The translations under genes were made by a program, and so were the position numbers. This document shows, one piece after another, positions 50,702-59,636 of a stretch of 64,000 nt of DNA. Below the pieces are notes generated by a model, which did not search any database, had not been told where the DNA came from, and worked only from the letters and a program-made list of their open reading frames with translations. The first letter of the stretch is position 1. Each line of letters opens with the position of its first letter. The stretch is from an uncultured Ruminococcus sp. (lineage in GTDB: Bacteria > Bacillota > Clostridia > Oscillospirales > Acutalibacteraceae): NCBI GenBank assembly GCA_902794395.1, contig CADBHB010000005.1:1-64000 (forward strand), written 5' to 3'.

Positions 50702-51787
50702 TTATTTGTTTTTATACTCGTCCATCATTTTGATGAATTTATCAAAGAGGAAGGAGGTTTCCTGCGGGCCGCCGCAGGCTTCGGGGTGGAACTGCACCGA
50801 GAACGCGGAGATGTCGGTATAGTTGACGCCCTCGCAGGTGCCGTCGTTGCCGTTGACGAAGCTTACCTCGGCGCCCTCGGGGAGGCTGTCGGAAACGACA
50901 GCGTAGCCGTGGTTCTGCGAGGTGATGAACACTCTGCCGCTCTCAAGCTCCTTTACGGGCTGATTTGCGCCGCGGTGACCGTAGTGCAGCTTTTCGGTAG
51001 CTCCGCCGCGCGCCAGCGCCAAAAGCTGGTGACCGAGGCAGATGCCGAAGATAGGCACGTTTGAGGAGGTGAGCTTTTTGAGCTCTTCTATGACCTCGGT
51101 ATTCTCCTTGGGGTCTCCGGGGCCGTTTGACAGCATGATGCCGTCGGGCTCCATAGCGAGGATCTCCTCGGCGGAGGTGTGCGCGGGCACAACGGTTATC
51201 TTGCAGCGGCGCTTGTTGAGCTCTCTGCCGATATTGTGCTTAGCGCCGAAGTCCATGACAACCACGTTGTAGTCCTCGTGATCGGTGTCGAAGACCTCGA
51301 CCTCCTTGATGGTGGTGCTTTCCACCGCTTGGGTGATAGTGTAGTCCTTTAGCTCCTGCATCTGAGCGTCGGTGATGTCGGGAGTGTACTGAATTTTACA
51401 GTTTAGCACACCGTATTCGCGCACGATACGGGTGAGCGCGCGGGTGTCGATGCCGCAGACGCCGGGAACGCCCTTGGCTTTTAAAAAGGCGTCAAGTTGA
51501 CCCTCCGAACGAAAGTTGGAAGGAGCTTGGCACCATTCACGTACGATATAACCCCTTAAAGCGGGAGAATCGCTCTCGAAATCAGCGGGGATCACCCCGT
51601 AGTTTCCGATCAAGGGAAATGTCTGGATAACCACCTGACCGTAATAGCTGGGGTCGGTGAGCGTCTCAAGATAGCCTGTCATAGCGGTAGTAAAGACAAG
51701 CTCTCCCATGGTTTCTTTTTCGGCGCCGAAGGACTCGCCCTCAAAGACGGTGCCGTTTTCAAGAATCAAGTATGCCTTTTTACTCAT
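50702..51787 (-). CDS. carA: Carbamoyl-phosphate synthase small subunit
   Basis: The 361-residue glutaminase subunit: N-terminal CarA domain (ILENGTVFEGESFG, MTGYLETLTDPSY), then class I glutamine amidotransferase with the nucleophile in FGICLGHQLLALA and the His/Glu pair in SVQFHPEACGG. It supplies ammonia to CarB-DapF, encoded 93 bases downstream. A long leader with a small ORF and the 70-nt conserved element precede it. Confidence 0.97.
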   Translation of the reverse strand: MSKKAYLILENGTVFEGESFGAEKETMGELVFTTAMTGYLETLTDPSYYGQVVIQTFPLIGNYGVIPADFESDSPALRGYIVREWCQAPSNFRSEGQLDAFLKAKGVPGVCGIDTRALTRIVREYGVLNCKIQYTPDITDAQMQELKDYTITQAVESTTIKEVEVFDTDHEDYNVVVMDFGAKHNIGRELNKRRCKITVVPAHTSAEEILAMEPDGIMLSNGPGDPKENTEVIEELKKLTSSNVPIFGICLGHQLLALARGGATEKLHYGHRGANQPVKELESGRVFITSQNHGYAVVSDSLPEGAEVSFVNGNDGTCEGVNYTDISAFSVQFHPEACGGPQETSFLFDKFIKMMDEYKNK

Positions 51788-51888
51788 ATTCTCGTTCCTT
51801 TCTGTTTTTTAGTATTTAGTGGCTTGTGACTGACGGCTCGTTGAAACGTCACTCACAAACCGCTGTTTGTTTTGTTTTTTGCCTGTGC

Positions 51889-51960
51889 TTACGGCTTACT
51901 GCCGTGCTGCAAAGCAATACGGCGCTTTAAGCGGAAGAAAACGGTGAAAACAGGTTTCAT
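51889..51960 (-). CDS. Candidate 23-residue leader peptide upstream of carA
   Basis: An ATG at 51960 follows GGGGAAGG at good spacing and opens a 23-codon frame ending at 51889. The product is basic (FFRLKRRIALQ inside) with no signal peptide. Its ATG sits at the same distance from the conserved upstream element as the ANTAR gene start does at 56.7 kb. A hairpin (GCCGT/ACGGC) lies within its 3' half, which would allow translation to affect carA expression. I cannot show that it is made. Confidence 0.45.
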   Translation of the reverse strand: MKPVFTVFFRLKRRIALQHGSKP

Positions 51961-51969
51961 GTGCGCCTT

Positions 51970-52038
51970 CCCCTATCTTTTCAACATATTATTTTACAGG
52001 AAACAAGCGGGTTTTAATTTACATAAAGGAAAAATAAT
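51970..52038 (-). promoter_or_regulatory. Conserved upstream element, copy 1 (carA)
   Basis: Blocks CCCCTAT, TTTTCAAC, TATTTTACAGGAAA, AGCG, TAATTT, CATAAA, GAAA and TAAT (plus-strand reading) recur in the same order before the ANTAR gene. From TTTTCAAC to TAAT the spacing is identical. On the minus strand it holds a -10 (TGTAAAAT) but no good -35, so an activator probably binds the conserved upstream half. Confidence 0.7.
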
Positions 52039-52118
52039 TAATTTTTATTCCGCGTTCGTATATCCTGTTAAAAACGTCCAAAAAATTAAATCATCCGGTT
52101 AAAAATATGGAACATTTC

Positions 52119-52148
52119 TTGACAACGCTTAAATATTTAAAGTATAAT
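52119..52148 (+). promoter_or_regulatory. Promoter of the leucine-rich-repeat gene
   Basis: -35 TTGACA (52119-52124), 18-bp spacer, -10 TATAAT (52143-52148). Confidence 0.8.
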
Positions 52149-52193
52149 AGTATTGGTACAAAAAATCGAAACAACGAATAAGGAGTGAATGAT

Positions 52194-55100
52194 ATGAAAC
52201 TGCGCAAAAAGATCCTCGCTTCGGCGCTCTCGCTGCTGATGCTAACATCTTCCGCGGCGGCGGCGCCGCTGACGGCACAGGCGGCAACACCCGCTATGTC
52301 CGCAGGCGCGACCTATTCTAGCGGCGGATTCAGCTATGATGTGGTCAACGGCGCCGCTGTAATCAAAGGCTATACGGGCAGTGCCGCTGACGTGGTGATC
52401 CCCGAAAAGCTGGGCGGTTATTCCGTCAAGACGATAGGTTATGACGCCTTTATAAACAACAGCTCCGTTACCTCGGTTACTATTCCCGACAGCGTTACCG
52501 CCGTTGAGTGGCGGGCATTTAAGGGATGCGCGCGGCTGCAGACAGTTGTCATCGGCGGCGGTGTGACCGAAATGCGCGACGAAGCCTTTGCGGACTGCCC
52601 CGTGCTGACGACCGTAACCGTGGATTCGGGCACGACCGTTATCGGCGTAAGCGCCTTTGCAAACTGCGTTAAGCTGTCGAGCCTGTCGCTGCCGAACACC
52701 GTTGCCGTAATTGAGGAGTCAGCGTTTACAAACACGGCTCTCCCCTCTTTGATAGTGCCGAGCAGCGTGCAGACTATTGAACGCGAGGCGTTCAAGGGCT
52801 GCAGCGCCATGAAAACCGTGTCCTTCGGCACGGGCTTGCAGACCATCGGCTTCAGCGCCTTTGAAAACTGTGTGAACCTGACTAAGGTCACTATCCCCAA
52901 CAACGTCACTACGCTGGAGTCGAGGGCATTTCAGGGCTGCATCCGCATGACCGAGCTGAAAATCGGCAGCGGCGTGACCGTGATGGACAGCGCCGCCTTT
53001 GCCAATTGCTCCAAGCTAAAAACCGTGACGATCAATAACGGCACGACGTTGATCGGTGACAGCGCGTTTTCAAGCTGCACGATGCTGGAGAGCGTGAGTA
53101 TTCCCAACAGTGTGAAAAGCATCGGTAAAAAAGCCTTTTATCAGACCGCGCTGATCGCGCCCGTTATCCCTAACAGCGTGGAAAAGATCGGTGATAGCGC
53201 CTTTGAGTACTGCACCCGTATGCAAACTCTGACGCTCGGCAGCCGTGTGAGCGATATAGGACAGTTCGCCTTTCGTGGCTGCTCTGCGCTGACGTCGCTG
53301 ACGCTGCCCGACAGTGTGCTCAAGCTGCGCTACAGCGCCTTTATGGACTGCACCGGCCTGGCGGAATTGAACATAGGCAACCACGTGGAAATAATGGAGG
53401 ATTCCGCCTTTAAAAACTGCACCGCGCTGAAAAACGTGCGCATCGCGAAGGGCACCACGCAAATAGGCGGCAGCGCCTTCATGGGCTGCACCTCACTGGA
53501 AAGCGTTTTGATACCCGACAGCGTGGAGATCATAAAGGGATACGCCTTCGCGCAGTCGGGTCTGCCGAAAATAGTTATCCCCGACAGCGTGACATCCGTC
53601 GGCGACTACGCATTTTATGAGTGCGGCAGCCTGAGCGATCTTACTATCGGCAGCGGTGTGGAAACCATAGGCGACAACGCCTTTTGCCGTTGCATCAGCC
53701 TGCCTGCTGTCCGCATCCCCGACAGCGTTACCGAGCTGGGCGACGACACTTTTCTGGGCTGCAAGGCGATGAAAACTGCGTTCATCGGCAACAGTGTGGA
53801 GAAGATGGGCGTGAGTGCCTTTTCGTCCTGTTCGGCGCTGGAGACCGTAGTGATAGACGAGGGCACGTCGGTGCTCGGCAATTCGGCGTTCTTTGACTGT
53901 TCCGCCTTGACAGCTGTCTATATCCCCTACACCGTTCTGTACATAGGTTCCTCGAAATTCACCGACACTAACCCCTATGACAGCAGCGTCTTTTTCAGAC
54001 ACTCCTCCGCTTTGACTATCTACGGCGAACGCAGCTCCTTTGCGGAGAAATTCGCCGACAACAACGACATTCGCTTTGTGGAAGGCAGGTATGTGGAACC
54101 CGTCTCTGTTTTGCTTAACAAGAGCAGCCTGAGCCTTTACGTCGGCGACACCTACACCCTCACCGCGACGGTGTACCCGAGCGACGCCTACAATAAAACC
54201 GTGACCTGGAGCAGCACTAACACGAGAGTGGCGACCGTGTCGAACGGTAAGATCACCGCGAAAGCGGAGGGTGCGGCGACCATCATCGCCAAGACTGTCA
54301 ACGGCTATACGGCGAGCTGTGTGGTGACGGTGTCGGCAAGACCGGTCGTTTTACCGACGAGCGTGACCCTGAACAAAAGCAGCCTGAGCCTGACAGTCGG
54401 CAACGCCTACACCCTCACCGCGACGGTGGAGCCATCCAACGCGACGGACAAGAGCCTGACCTGGAGCAGCACCGATACCGGCGTGGCTACGGTATCAAAC
54501 GGCAAGGTGACCGCTAAGTCGGTTGGCAGCGCGGATATTCAAGTCAAGACCTGCAACGGAAAGACTGCCGTTTGCCGCGTGACCGTGAAAGAGAGGGTCA
54601 TTGTTCCCGAGAGCGTGACGCTGGACAAGTCCTACCTGACAATGACCGTGAGCGGAACCGAAGCGCTTAGCGCGACTGTACTGCCCCAAAACGCGACCAA
54701 CAAAGCCGTGACCTGGCAGAGCAGCAACACCGCCGCGGCGACTGTAAGCGGCGGCACCGTGACCGCCAAGTCGTCGGGAACTGCGGTGATCACCGCCAAA
54801 ACCTCGAACGGCAAGACCGCATCCTGCACGGTGACTGTGCTGCCTAAGCCCGGTTCGGTGACGCAGAGCCTCGGCAACACGAGCGCAGGTCTGTCGGTGA
54901 AATGGAACGCGGCGGCTAACGCGACGTCTTATATCGTCTATTACCGGCGCGCCGACGTAAGCGCTTGGTCAAGCTCCGCTACTGCCGCCACCTCCTTCTA
55001 TGTACCCGGCGCGCAATCGGGCGTTATGTACTGTGTGCAGATACAGTCGGTGGGCTACGGCGGAGTCAGAGGCAGTTACTCAAGGGTAAAGAGCATGACC

Positions 55101-55892
55101 TATCTGGGCTGCCCCGCCTTTACCTCGCTGAGCTACAGCGGCAGCAATAAGCTGGCGTGGAGCAAGGTGGGCGGCGCTAATAAATATCAGATCGCCAAGA
55201 AAAAGAGCGGCGACAGCGCTTATCAATACATAGTTGTGACGACCAACAGCTATACGGACAGCAACATCGTCAAAAACGCGACCTACTGTTATCAGGTGCG
55301 CGCTATGTACGCCACCGCGAAAAACGGCACCGCTTACGGCGCGTGGTCAAAAACCGGCACATTAGCTGCCGTGACGGCACTTGAGAAGCCGAACGTGTCG
55401 CTGAGCAACAAGTCCAACGGCATCCGCGTTGATTGGAATAAGATAAACGGCGCGAAGAAATATGTGGTGTACTTCCGCAAGGCAAGCGTCAGCACGTGGT
55501 CGTCGATCGAGACCACCAACAATTACTACCCGTATCTTAACGTGCAGTCGGGCACGCTGTACTGCTTCCAGGTGCGCCCGATCGGCGCTGTCAACGGTCC
55601 GTACTCCAGGGTGAAAAGCCTGACGTTCATCGGTCAGCCGCAGGCGGAGCTGTCCATTTATCAAGGCGGCGCTTTCCTGTGGTGGGACGTGGTAGCCGGC
55701 GCCAACCGCTATCAGATCGCCAAGAAGAGCACGGCATCGTCCGGCTACGAGTACTTTGTCGTCTATGATAACGCCTTTTATGACGCGGACATCAGCATGC
55801 GCGTCGGCTATTACTATCAGGTGCGCGCGATGTACGCCACCGAAAACAACGGCACCGCCTACGGCGCGTGGTCAAAAACACATCAGCTTTAA
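52194..55892 (+). CDS. Large secreted leucine-rich-repeat (BspA-type) protein with Ig-like and fibronectin-like domains
   Basis: A 1232-residue protein from ATG 52194 (AAGGAG 8 bases upstream). Signal peptide (about 1-31). LRR_5 repeats of about 23 residues run to about residue 600, each like AFxxCxxLxxVxIPDSVxxIG. Three Big_2 domains follow (about 640-880; each has LNKSSLSL-like starts and AxVxPxxAxxKxVTW). Then come fibronectin-III-like repeats with a duplicated RAMYATAKNGTAYGAWSKT-like segment. There is no dockerin, LPXTG motif or C-terminal anchor, so it is probably released or loosely wall-bound. BspA-like proteins mediate binding to host or other bacteria; the partner is unknown. Confidence 0.9.
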   Translation: MKLRKKILASALSLLMLTSSAAAAPLTAQAATPAMSAGATYSSGGFSYDVVNGAAVIKGYTGSAADVVIPEKLGGYSVKTIGYDAFINNSSVTSVTIPDSVTAVEWRAFKGCARLQTVVIGGGVTEMRDEAFADCPVLTTVTVDSGTTVIGVSAFANCVKLSSLSLPNTVAVIEESAFTNTALPSLIVPSSVQTIEREAFKGCSAMKTVSFGTGLQTIGFSAFENCVNLTKVTIPNNVTTLESRAFQGCIRMTELKIGSGVTVMDSAAFANCSKLKTVTINNGTTLIGDSAFSSCTMLESVSIPNSVKSIGKKAFYQTALIAPVIPNSVEKIGDSAFEYCTRMQTLTLGSRVSDIGQFAFRGCSALTSLTLPDSVLKLRYSAFMDCTGLAELNIGNHVEIMEDSAFKNCTALKNVRIAKGTTQIGGSAFMGCTSLESVLIPDSVEIIKGYAFAQSGLPKIVIPDSVTSVGDYAFYECGSLSDLTIGSGVETIGDNAFCRCISLPAVRIPDSVTELGDDTFLGCKAMKTAFIGNSVEKMGVSAFSSCSALETVVIDEGTSVLGNSAFFDCSALTAVYIPYTVLYIGSSKFTDTNPYDSSVFFRHSSALTIYGERSSFAEKFADNNDIRFVEGRYVEPVSVLLNKSSLSLYVGDTYTLTATVYPSDAYNKTVTWSSTNTRVATVSNGKITAKAEGAATIIAKTVNGYTASCVVTVSARPVVLPTSVTLNKSSLSLTVGNAYTLTATVEPSNATDKSLTWSSTDTGVATVSNGKVTAKSVGSADIQVKTCNGKTAVCRVTVKERVIVPESVTLDKSYLTMTVSGTEALSATVLPQNATNKAVTWQSSNTAAATVSGGTVTAKSSGTAVITAKTSNGKTASCTVTVLPKPGSVTQSLGNTSAGLSVKWNAAANATSYIVYYRRADVSAWSSSATAATSFYVPGAQSGVMYCVQIQSVGYGGVRGSYSRVKSMTYLGCPAFTSLSYSGSNKLAWSKVGGANKYQIAKKKSGDSAYQYIVVTTNSYTDSNIVKNATYCYQVRAMYATAKNGTAYGAWSKTGTLAAVTALEKPNVSLSNKSNGIRVDWNKINGAKKYVVYFRKASVSTWSSIETTNNYYPYLNVQSGTLYCFQVRPIGAVNGPYSRVKSLTFIGQPQAELSIYQGGAFLWWDVVAGANRYQIAKKSTASSGYEYFVVYDNAFYDADISMRVGYYYQVRAMYATENNGTAYGAWSKTHQL

Positions 55893-55917
55893 AGTAAAAC
55901 CGCATAGATAAACAAAC

Positions 55918-55948
55918 AAGGGGCTGTCGCGCGACAGTCCCTTGATTT
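55918..55948 (+). terminator. Terminator-like palindrome after the LRR gene
   Basis: AAGGGGCTGTCGC and GCGACAGTCCCTT form a near-perfect stem, with a weak T-tract (GATTT). Confidence 0.6.
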
Positions 55949-55995
55949 CGTGATACTGATATTATACTAATCTCAGATAAAAAGCGGACAAAGAT

Positions 55996-56052
55996 TTGCG
56001 AGGATATTTTTCGCAAGACGAGCCGAAGGACGCCGCAAGGCTGGCGCCTTGC
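55996..56052. repeat. Pair of G/C hairpins, possible intergenic repeat element
   Basis: TTGCGA (55996-56001) pairs with TCGCAA (56011-56016). GCAAGGC (56035-56041) pairs with GCCTTGC (56046-56052). They sit between the LRR terminator and the bidirectional terminator at 56077, with no gene. Confidence 0.4.
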
Positions 56053-56076
56053 AAGGACGACAACGAAGTATTGCGG

Positions 56077-56109
56077 AAAACAGACCGCAAAGATTGTCTG
56101 TTTTTTATT
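56077..56109 (+). terminator. Terminator with an alternative hairpin
   Basis: ACAGAC (56080-56085) pairs with GTCTGT (56096-56101), followed by TTTTTATTT. A competing stem TTGCGG/CCGCAA (56071-56076 with 56085-56090) would break it. Confidence 0.55.
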
Positions 56110-56120
56110 TGAGTTTAGTA

Positions 56121-56690
56121 TTAGTTTTGATAGGTCTGGATGACCTGCTTTGCTACCTCCAGACGGCTTATGCGCAGATCCATCGCCTGTTTTTCCAGAT
56201 AGCGGTGCGCCTGATCCTCGCTCATATTAAGGCAGGTGACCAGCAAAAGCTTTGCCCTGTCGATTATCCGCAGATCCTCCACCATCGTCTTTAGCTTCTC
56301 GTTCTCGCGCTCTATCCTGAGTATGCGCGCGCGGAAGCAGTCGGAGAATTGCAGATAGTGGTGGAACAGGTGGCGGTTGATGGGTCGGGCGATGACCATT
56401 ACGCCGTGAGGGTTGAGCATATCGTTTATCTCGTCGGCGTTTTTCTGCGGCACCACGATAACCACGCCCGCCCGTGTGGAGGCGGCGAAGTGGCGGCTCA
56501 GCTCTATGCCGTTTTCATCGGCGAGCGGAGCGTTGATGCAGATAAGATCGAACTCCTGCCGCTGTGCCTCCTCTTTGGCGCCGTAGGCGGAATAGGTGAC
56601 GGTGAGAGGATGAAAGCCCTCGGCTTTGAGCATTTCGCCCAAGGCGGAAGCGCTCTGCTCTGTTGAAGAAATGAGCAAGGTCCTTTTCAT
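56121..56690 (-). CDS. ANTAR-domain response regulator
   Basis: A 189-residue protein. A receiver-like domain (residues 1 to about 120; LLISSTEQSASALGEML, DLICINAPLADENGIEL with a loose phosphoacceptor region) is followed by a coiled coil (ERENEKLKTMVEDLRIIDRA) and an ANTAR domain (RAKLLLVTCLNMSEDQAHRY). ANTAR proteins bind paired RNA hairpins and prevent termination. In Clostridia such regulators are commonly encoded beside glnA genes. The start is ATG 56690 (GGGG upstream; GTG 56696 possible). It lies 105 bases downstream of glnN with the shared conserved element between them, so it probably has its own promoter. The acidic pocket of the receiver domain looks incomplete, so it may not be phosphorylated. 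Confidence 0.88.
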   Translation of the reverse strand: MKRTLLISSTEQSASALGEMLKAEGFHPLTVTYSAYGAKEEAQRQEFDLICINAPLADENGIELSRHFAASTRAGVVIVVPQKNADEINDMLNPHGVMVIARPINRHLFHHYLQFSDCFRARILRIERENEKLKTMVEDLRIIDRAKLLLVTCLNMSEDQAHRYLEKQAMDLRISRLEVAKQVIQTYQN

Positions 56691-56700
56691 TCGCACACCA

Positions 56701-56773
56701 CCCCTATATCTTTTTTCAACTCTTTATTTTACAGGAAAAGAGCGTATTCTAATTTCCATAAAAGAAATATAAT
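56701..56773 (-). promoter_or_regulatory. Conserved upstream element, copy 2 (ANTAR regulator)
   Basis: Matches the carA copy block by block, with TATTTTACAGGAAA at 56725-56738. The -10 (TGTAAAAT on the minus strand) is inside the shared part, and GGGG at its end serves as the ribosome binding site for ATG 56690. Confidence 0.7.
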
Positions 56774-56801
56774 GTTTTTGTTATTACCTGTCAAACACTT
56801 A

Positions 56802-58892
56802 TCAAACACTGAAAAGCAATTCCGAATAGGACGGATAAGGCCAGTACTCGGAGGCGGTCTCGGTTTCCATGCTGTCGCCTACGGCGCGCAGCTCCTGCAT
56901 ACGGGCAAAGATCTCGTTGCGGAAATAGAAGGCACGCTCGAGGATGTTTGTTTTGTGGTCGACGGCACCCATGACCGCCTCTTCAAGCTCACCCGTCTTT
57001 TTAACAAAGCAGACCAGCTTGTTTGAGAGGCTGACCGCCAGGTCTTCCTCATAGGAAGTGGGTATCCTGTCGGAGAGCGCTTTTTTTGCCAGCGCGGACT
57101 CGCTGAGCTCACGCACGAACTCAGAAACCGCGGGAGCGATCTTTTTCTTTGCCATGTCGATCATCGTCAGCGCCTCGATGTTGATCTGCTTGCAGTAGGT
57201 CTCAAGCTCGATCTCAAAACGAGCGCCGTACTCCGCCTCGGTAACTATCTTGTTCTTGACAAAGAGAGCGACGTTCTTTCTGTCCATAAAATGAGCAAAC
57301 GCCTCGGGCATGGACTTTAAATTGAGCAGACCGCGCTTTTGCGCCTCCTCTACCCATTCGTCGGCGTAGTTGTCGCCGTTGAAGATGATGCGCTTGTGCT
57401 CGGTGAGGACGTTTTTGACCAGCGACTTAACCGCGGCTATGATGTCTTCGGCGTCCTTGAGCTCCACATAGAACTGCGAGAGCTGCTCGGCGACCATGGT
57501 GTTGAGCATATAGTTGGGACAGCCGATGTTGAGCGCCGAGCCGAGGGCGCGGAACTCGAACTTATTGCCGGTGAAGGCGAAGGGCGAGGTACGGTTGCGG
57601 TCGGAGGTGTCCTTTTTGAAGTCGGCGAGCACGTCGACGCCCGTCTGCATCCTTTCCTTACCGTGGCTGATGTACTCCTCGCCGTTGATGATGGAATCGA
57701 CCAGCGCACCCAGATCGTCGCCGAGATACATTGAGATGATGGCGGGCGGCGCCTCGTGAGCGCCCAGACGGTGGTCGTTGCCCGCCGAGGCGACAGTCGC
57801 GCGCAGCAGATCCTGATACTCGTCTACCGCCTTGACGACAGCCGCGAGGAAGAGCTGGAACTGATAGTTGGTTTCGGGGTGCTTGCCCGGTGAAAGCAGG
57901 TTTTCGCCTGTGTTGGTGGAAAGCGACCAGTTGTTGTGCTTGCCCGAGCCGTTTACGCCCGCGAAGGGCTTTTCGTGCAGCAGGCAAACAAGACCGTGCT
58001 TTTCGGCGGTTTTTTTCATTATCTCCATCGTCAGCTCGTTGTGGTCGTTGGCGATGTTGGAGGTGGTGAAGATAGGCGCAAGCTCGTGCTGGGACGGAGC
58101 CACCTCGTTGTGCTTGGTCTTTGCCAGCACACCGAGCTTCCACAGCTCGTCGTCGAGGTCGCGCATATAAGCGGCGACGCGGGTCTTGATGGAGCCGAAG
58201 TAGTGGTCGTCAAGCTCCTGACCCTTGGGCGCTTTGGCGCCGAACAAGGTCCTGCCGCAAAGCATAAGATCCTCGCGCTGCTCATAGAGATCCTTGTCGA
58301 TGAGGAAATACTCCTGCTCGGGTCCGACCGTGGTTATTACACGGGTGACGTCGGTTTTGCCGAGAAGGTGGAGTATCTTGACCGCCTCGCTGCTGATGCG
58401 CTCCATCGAACGCAGCAAGGGGGTCTTTTTATCGAGCACCTCGCCTGTGTAGGAACAGAACGCGGTAGGGATATACAGAGAGCCGTCCTTGACAAAGGCG
58501 GGAGAGGTGGGGTCCCAGGTGGTGTAGCCGCGCGCTTCAAAGGTGGCGCGGATGCCGCCTGACGGGAAGGATGAAGCGTCGGGTTCGCCCTTGATAAGCT
58601 CTTTACCGGAAAACTCCATGATAACGCCGTCGCCGTTGGGCGAGATAAAGCTGTCGTGCTTTTCGGCTGTTACGCCTGTCATCGGCTGGAACCAGTGCGT
58701 ATAGTGGGTGCAGCCCATCTCGATAGCCCAGTCCTTCATAGCCGCCGCCACAACGTTAGCTACGCTTATATCCAGCGGTTCGCCGTCGTTGATGGTCTTT
58801 TTCAGCGCGTTGTAGGTGGACTTAGGCAGCCTTTCCTGCATTTTTTTGTCATTGAACACGTTGCATCCGAACATTTCGGGAACTCTTGACAT
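56802..58892 (-). CDS. glnN: Glutamine synthetase type III
   Basis: A 696-residue enzyme, the size of type III glutamine synthetases (GlnN), far longer than type I. Type III features: an N-terminal [48 protein letters not shown] and [14 protein letters not shown] for metal and substrate, [14 protein letters not shown] [10 protein letters not shown], and [15 protein letters not shown]. It makes glutamine from glutamate and ammonium. The start is ATG 58892 with GGAGAG upstream; an open extension to 58997 covers the leader terminator and is unlikely to be coding. It probably supplies glutamine for CarA. Confidence 0.96.
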   Translation of the reverse strand: MSRVPEMFGCNVFNDKKMQERLPKSTYNALKKTINDGEPLDISVANVVAAAMKDWAIEMGCTHYTHWFQPMTGVTAEKHDSFISPNGDGVIMEFSGKELIKGEPDASSFPSGGIRATFEARGYTTWDPTSPAFVKDGSLYIPTAFCSYTGEVLDKKTPLLRSMERISSEAVKILHLLGKTDVTRVITTVGPEQEYFLIDKDLYEQREDLMLCGRTLFGAKAPKGQELDDHYFGSIKTRVAAYMRDLDDELWKLGVLAKTKHNEVAPSQHELAPIFTTSNIANDHNELTMEIMKKTAEKHGLVCLLHEKPFAGVNGSGKHNNWSLSTNTGENLLSPGKHPETNYQFQLFLAAVVKAVDEYQDLLRATVASAGNDHRLGAHEAPPAIISMYLGDDLGALVDSIINGEEYISHGKERMQTGVDVLADFKKDTSDRNRTSPFAFTGNKFEFRALGSALNIGCPNYMLNTMVAEQLSQFYVELKDAEDIIAAVKSLVKNVLTEHKRIIFNGDNYADEWVEEAQKRGLLNLKSMPEAFAHFMDRKNVALFVKNKIVTEAEYGARFEIELETYCKQINIEALTMIDMAKKKIAPAVSEFVRELSESALAKKALSDRIPTSYEEDLAVSLSNKLVCFVKKTGELEEAVMGAVDHKTNILERAFYFRNEIFARMQELRAVGDSMETETASEYWPYPSYSELLFSV

Positions 58893-58913
58893 AGAAAACT
58901 CTCCTGTTTTGTT

Positions 58914-58950
58914 TAAAAATAGGGGCACTGCGGGTATAGCCGCAGCGCCC
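58914..58950 (-). terminator. Leader terminator ahead of glnN (attenuator)
   Basis: On the minus strand GGGCGCTGCGG pairs with CCGCAGTGCCC around the hexaloop CTATAC, then CTATTTTT, between the promoter and the start codon. An upstream GCCTT could pair with AAGGGC and open it. Candidate target of the nearby ANTAR antiterminator. Confidence 0.7.
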
Positions 58951-59015
58951 TTGCTGTCGTTTAAGGCAATACCGTCTGATTCAGACATGCGGATCATGCG
59001 GCTTTGCTTTTATAC

Positions 59016-59044
59016 AGTATATTCGATTTTACGCGGTTTGTCAA
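59016..59044 (-). promoter_or_regulatory. Promoter of glnN
   Basis: On the minus strand: -35 TTGACA, 17-bp spacer, -10 TATACT. Confidence 0.8.
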
Positions 59045-59134
59045 TTGAGCGCGTGTAAAAGATTTTTGCTATTCCAAACGGATTTATAGGCAGTTTTATG
59101 CTTTATCTTGCAAAGCGCTTTTCGCGTACTGCGC

Positions 59135-59632
59135 CTACGGCTCAAAGAGCTTTAGACGAGGCAGGATGAATTGCGCGCAAAGTCCCGTGAACAGACCCGC
59201 CAAGCAGCCCGCCACCACCAAGAACGGATAGTACAGCAGCAGCGCGGGCGTTTGCGTCACGAGCAGAGCCGCCGCCATCTGCCCCGTGTTGTGCAGCAGA
59301 GCGCCGAACACCGAGGCTATCCAGATATGCCGCTCGTCGATGATCCTTTTCAGGAACAACATTCCCAGCAGACACAAAAAGCTGCCGCAGGCGCTGTAAA
59401 GCAGCGCCATGACGTTGCCGCTGAACAGGCTGCCCAGCGTGATGCGCACGCCTACCAGCATGGCGACCTCAACAGCGCGGTAGCGATAGACCGCGTAGAC
59501 GGTGACTATGTTGGCAAGCCCGAGCTTTACACCGGGAATGGGAAAGGGATTGGGGATCTGCAGCTCCACTGCAAAGATTATAAGGGCAACGGCGGTCAGC
59601 ATCGACAGCCGCGCCAGTCGTTTCAGCTCCAT
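59135..59632 (-). CDS. Gx transporter family membrane protein
   Basis: A 165-residue membrane protein with about five helices: LSMLTAVALIIFAVELQIP, PFPIPGVKLGLANIVTVYAV, FSGNVMALLYSACGSFLCL and SVFGALLHNTGQMAAA. This pattern matches the Gx family, once called heptaprenyl diphosphate synthase component I and related to ECF S components. Its substrate is unknown. It lies 4 bases after the NusG-II protein gene, a pairing seen in other Clostridia near flavin/redox genes. Confidence 0.88.
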   Translation of the reverse strand: MELKRLARLSMLTAVALIIFAVELQIPNPFPIPGVKLGLANIVTVYAVYRYRAVEVAMLVGVRITLGSLFSGNVMALLYSACGSFLCLLGMLFLKRIIDERHIWIASVFGALLHNTGQMAAALLVTQTPALLLYYPFLVVAGCLAGLFTGLCAQFILPRLKLFEP

Positions 59633-59636
59633 AGGC

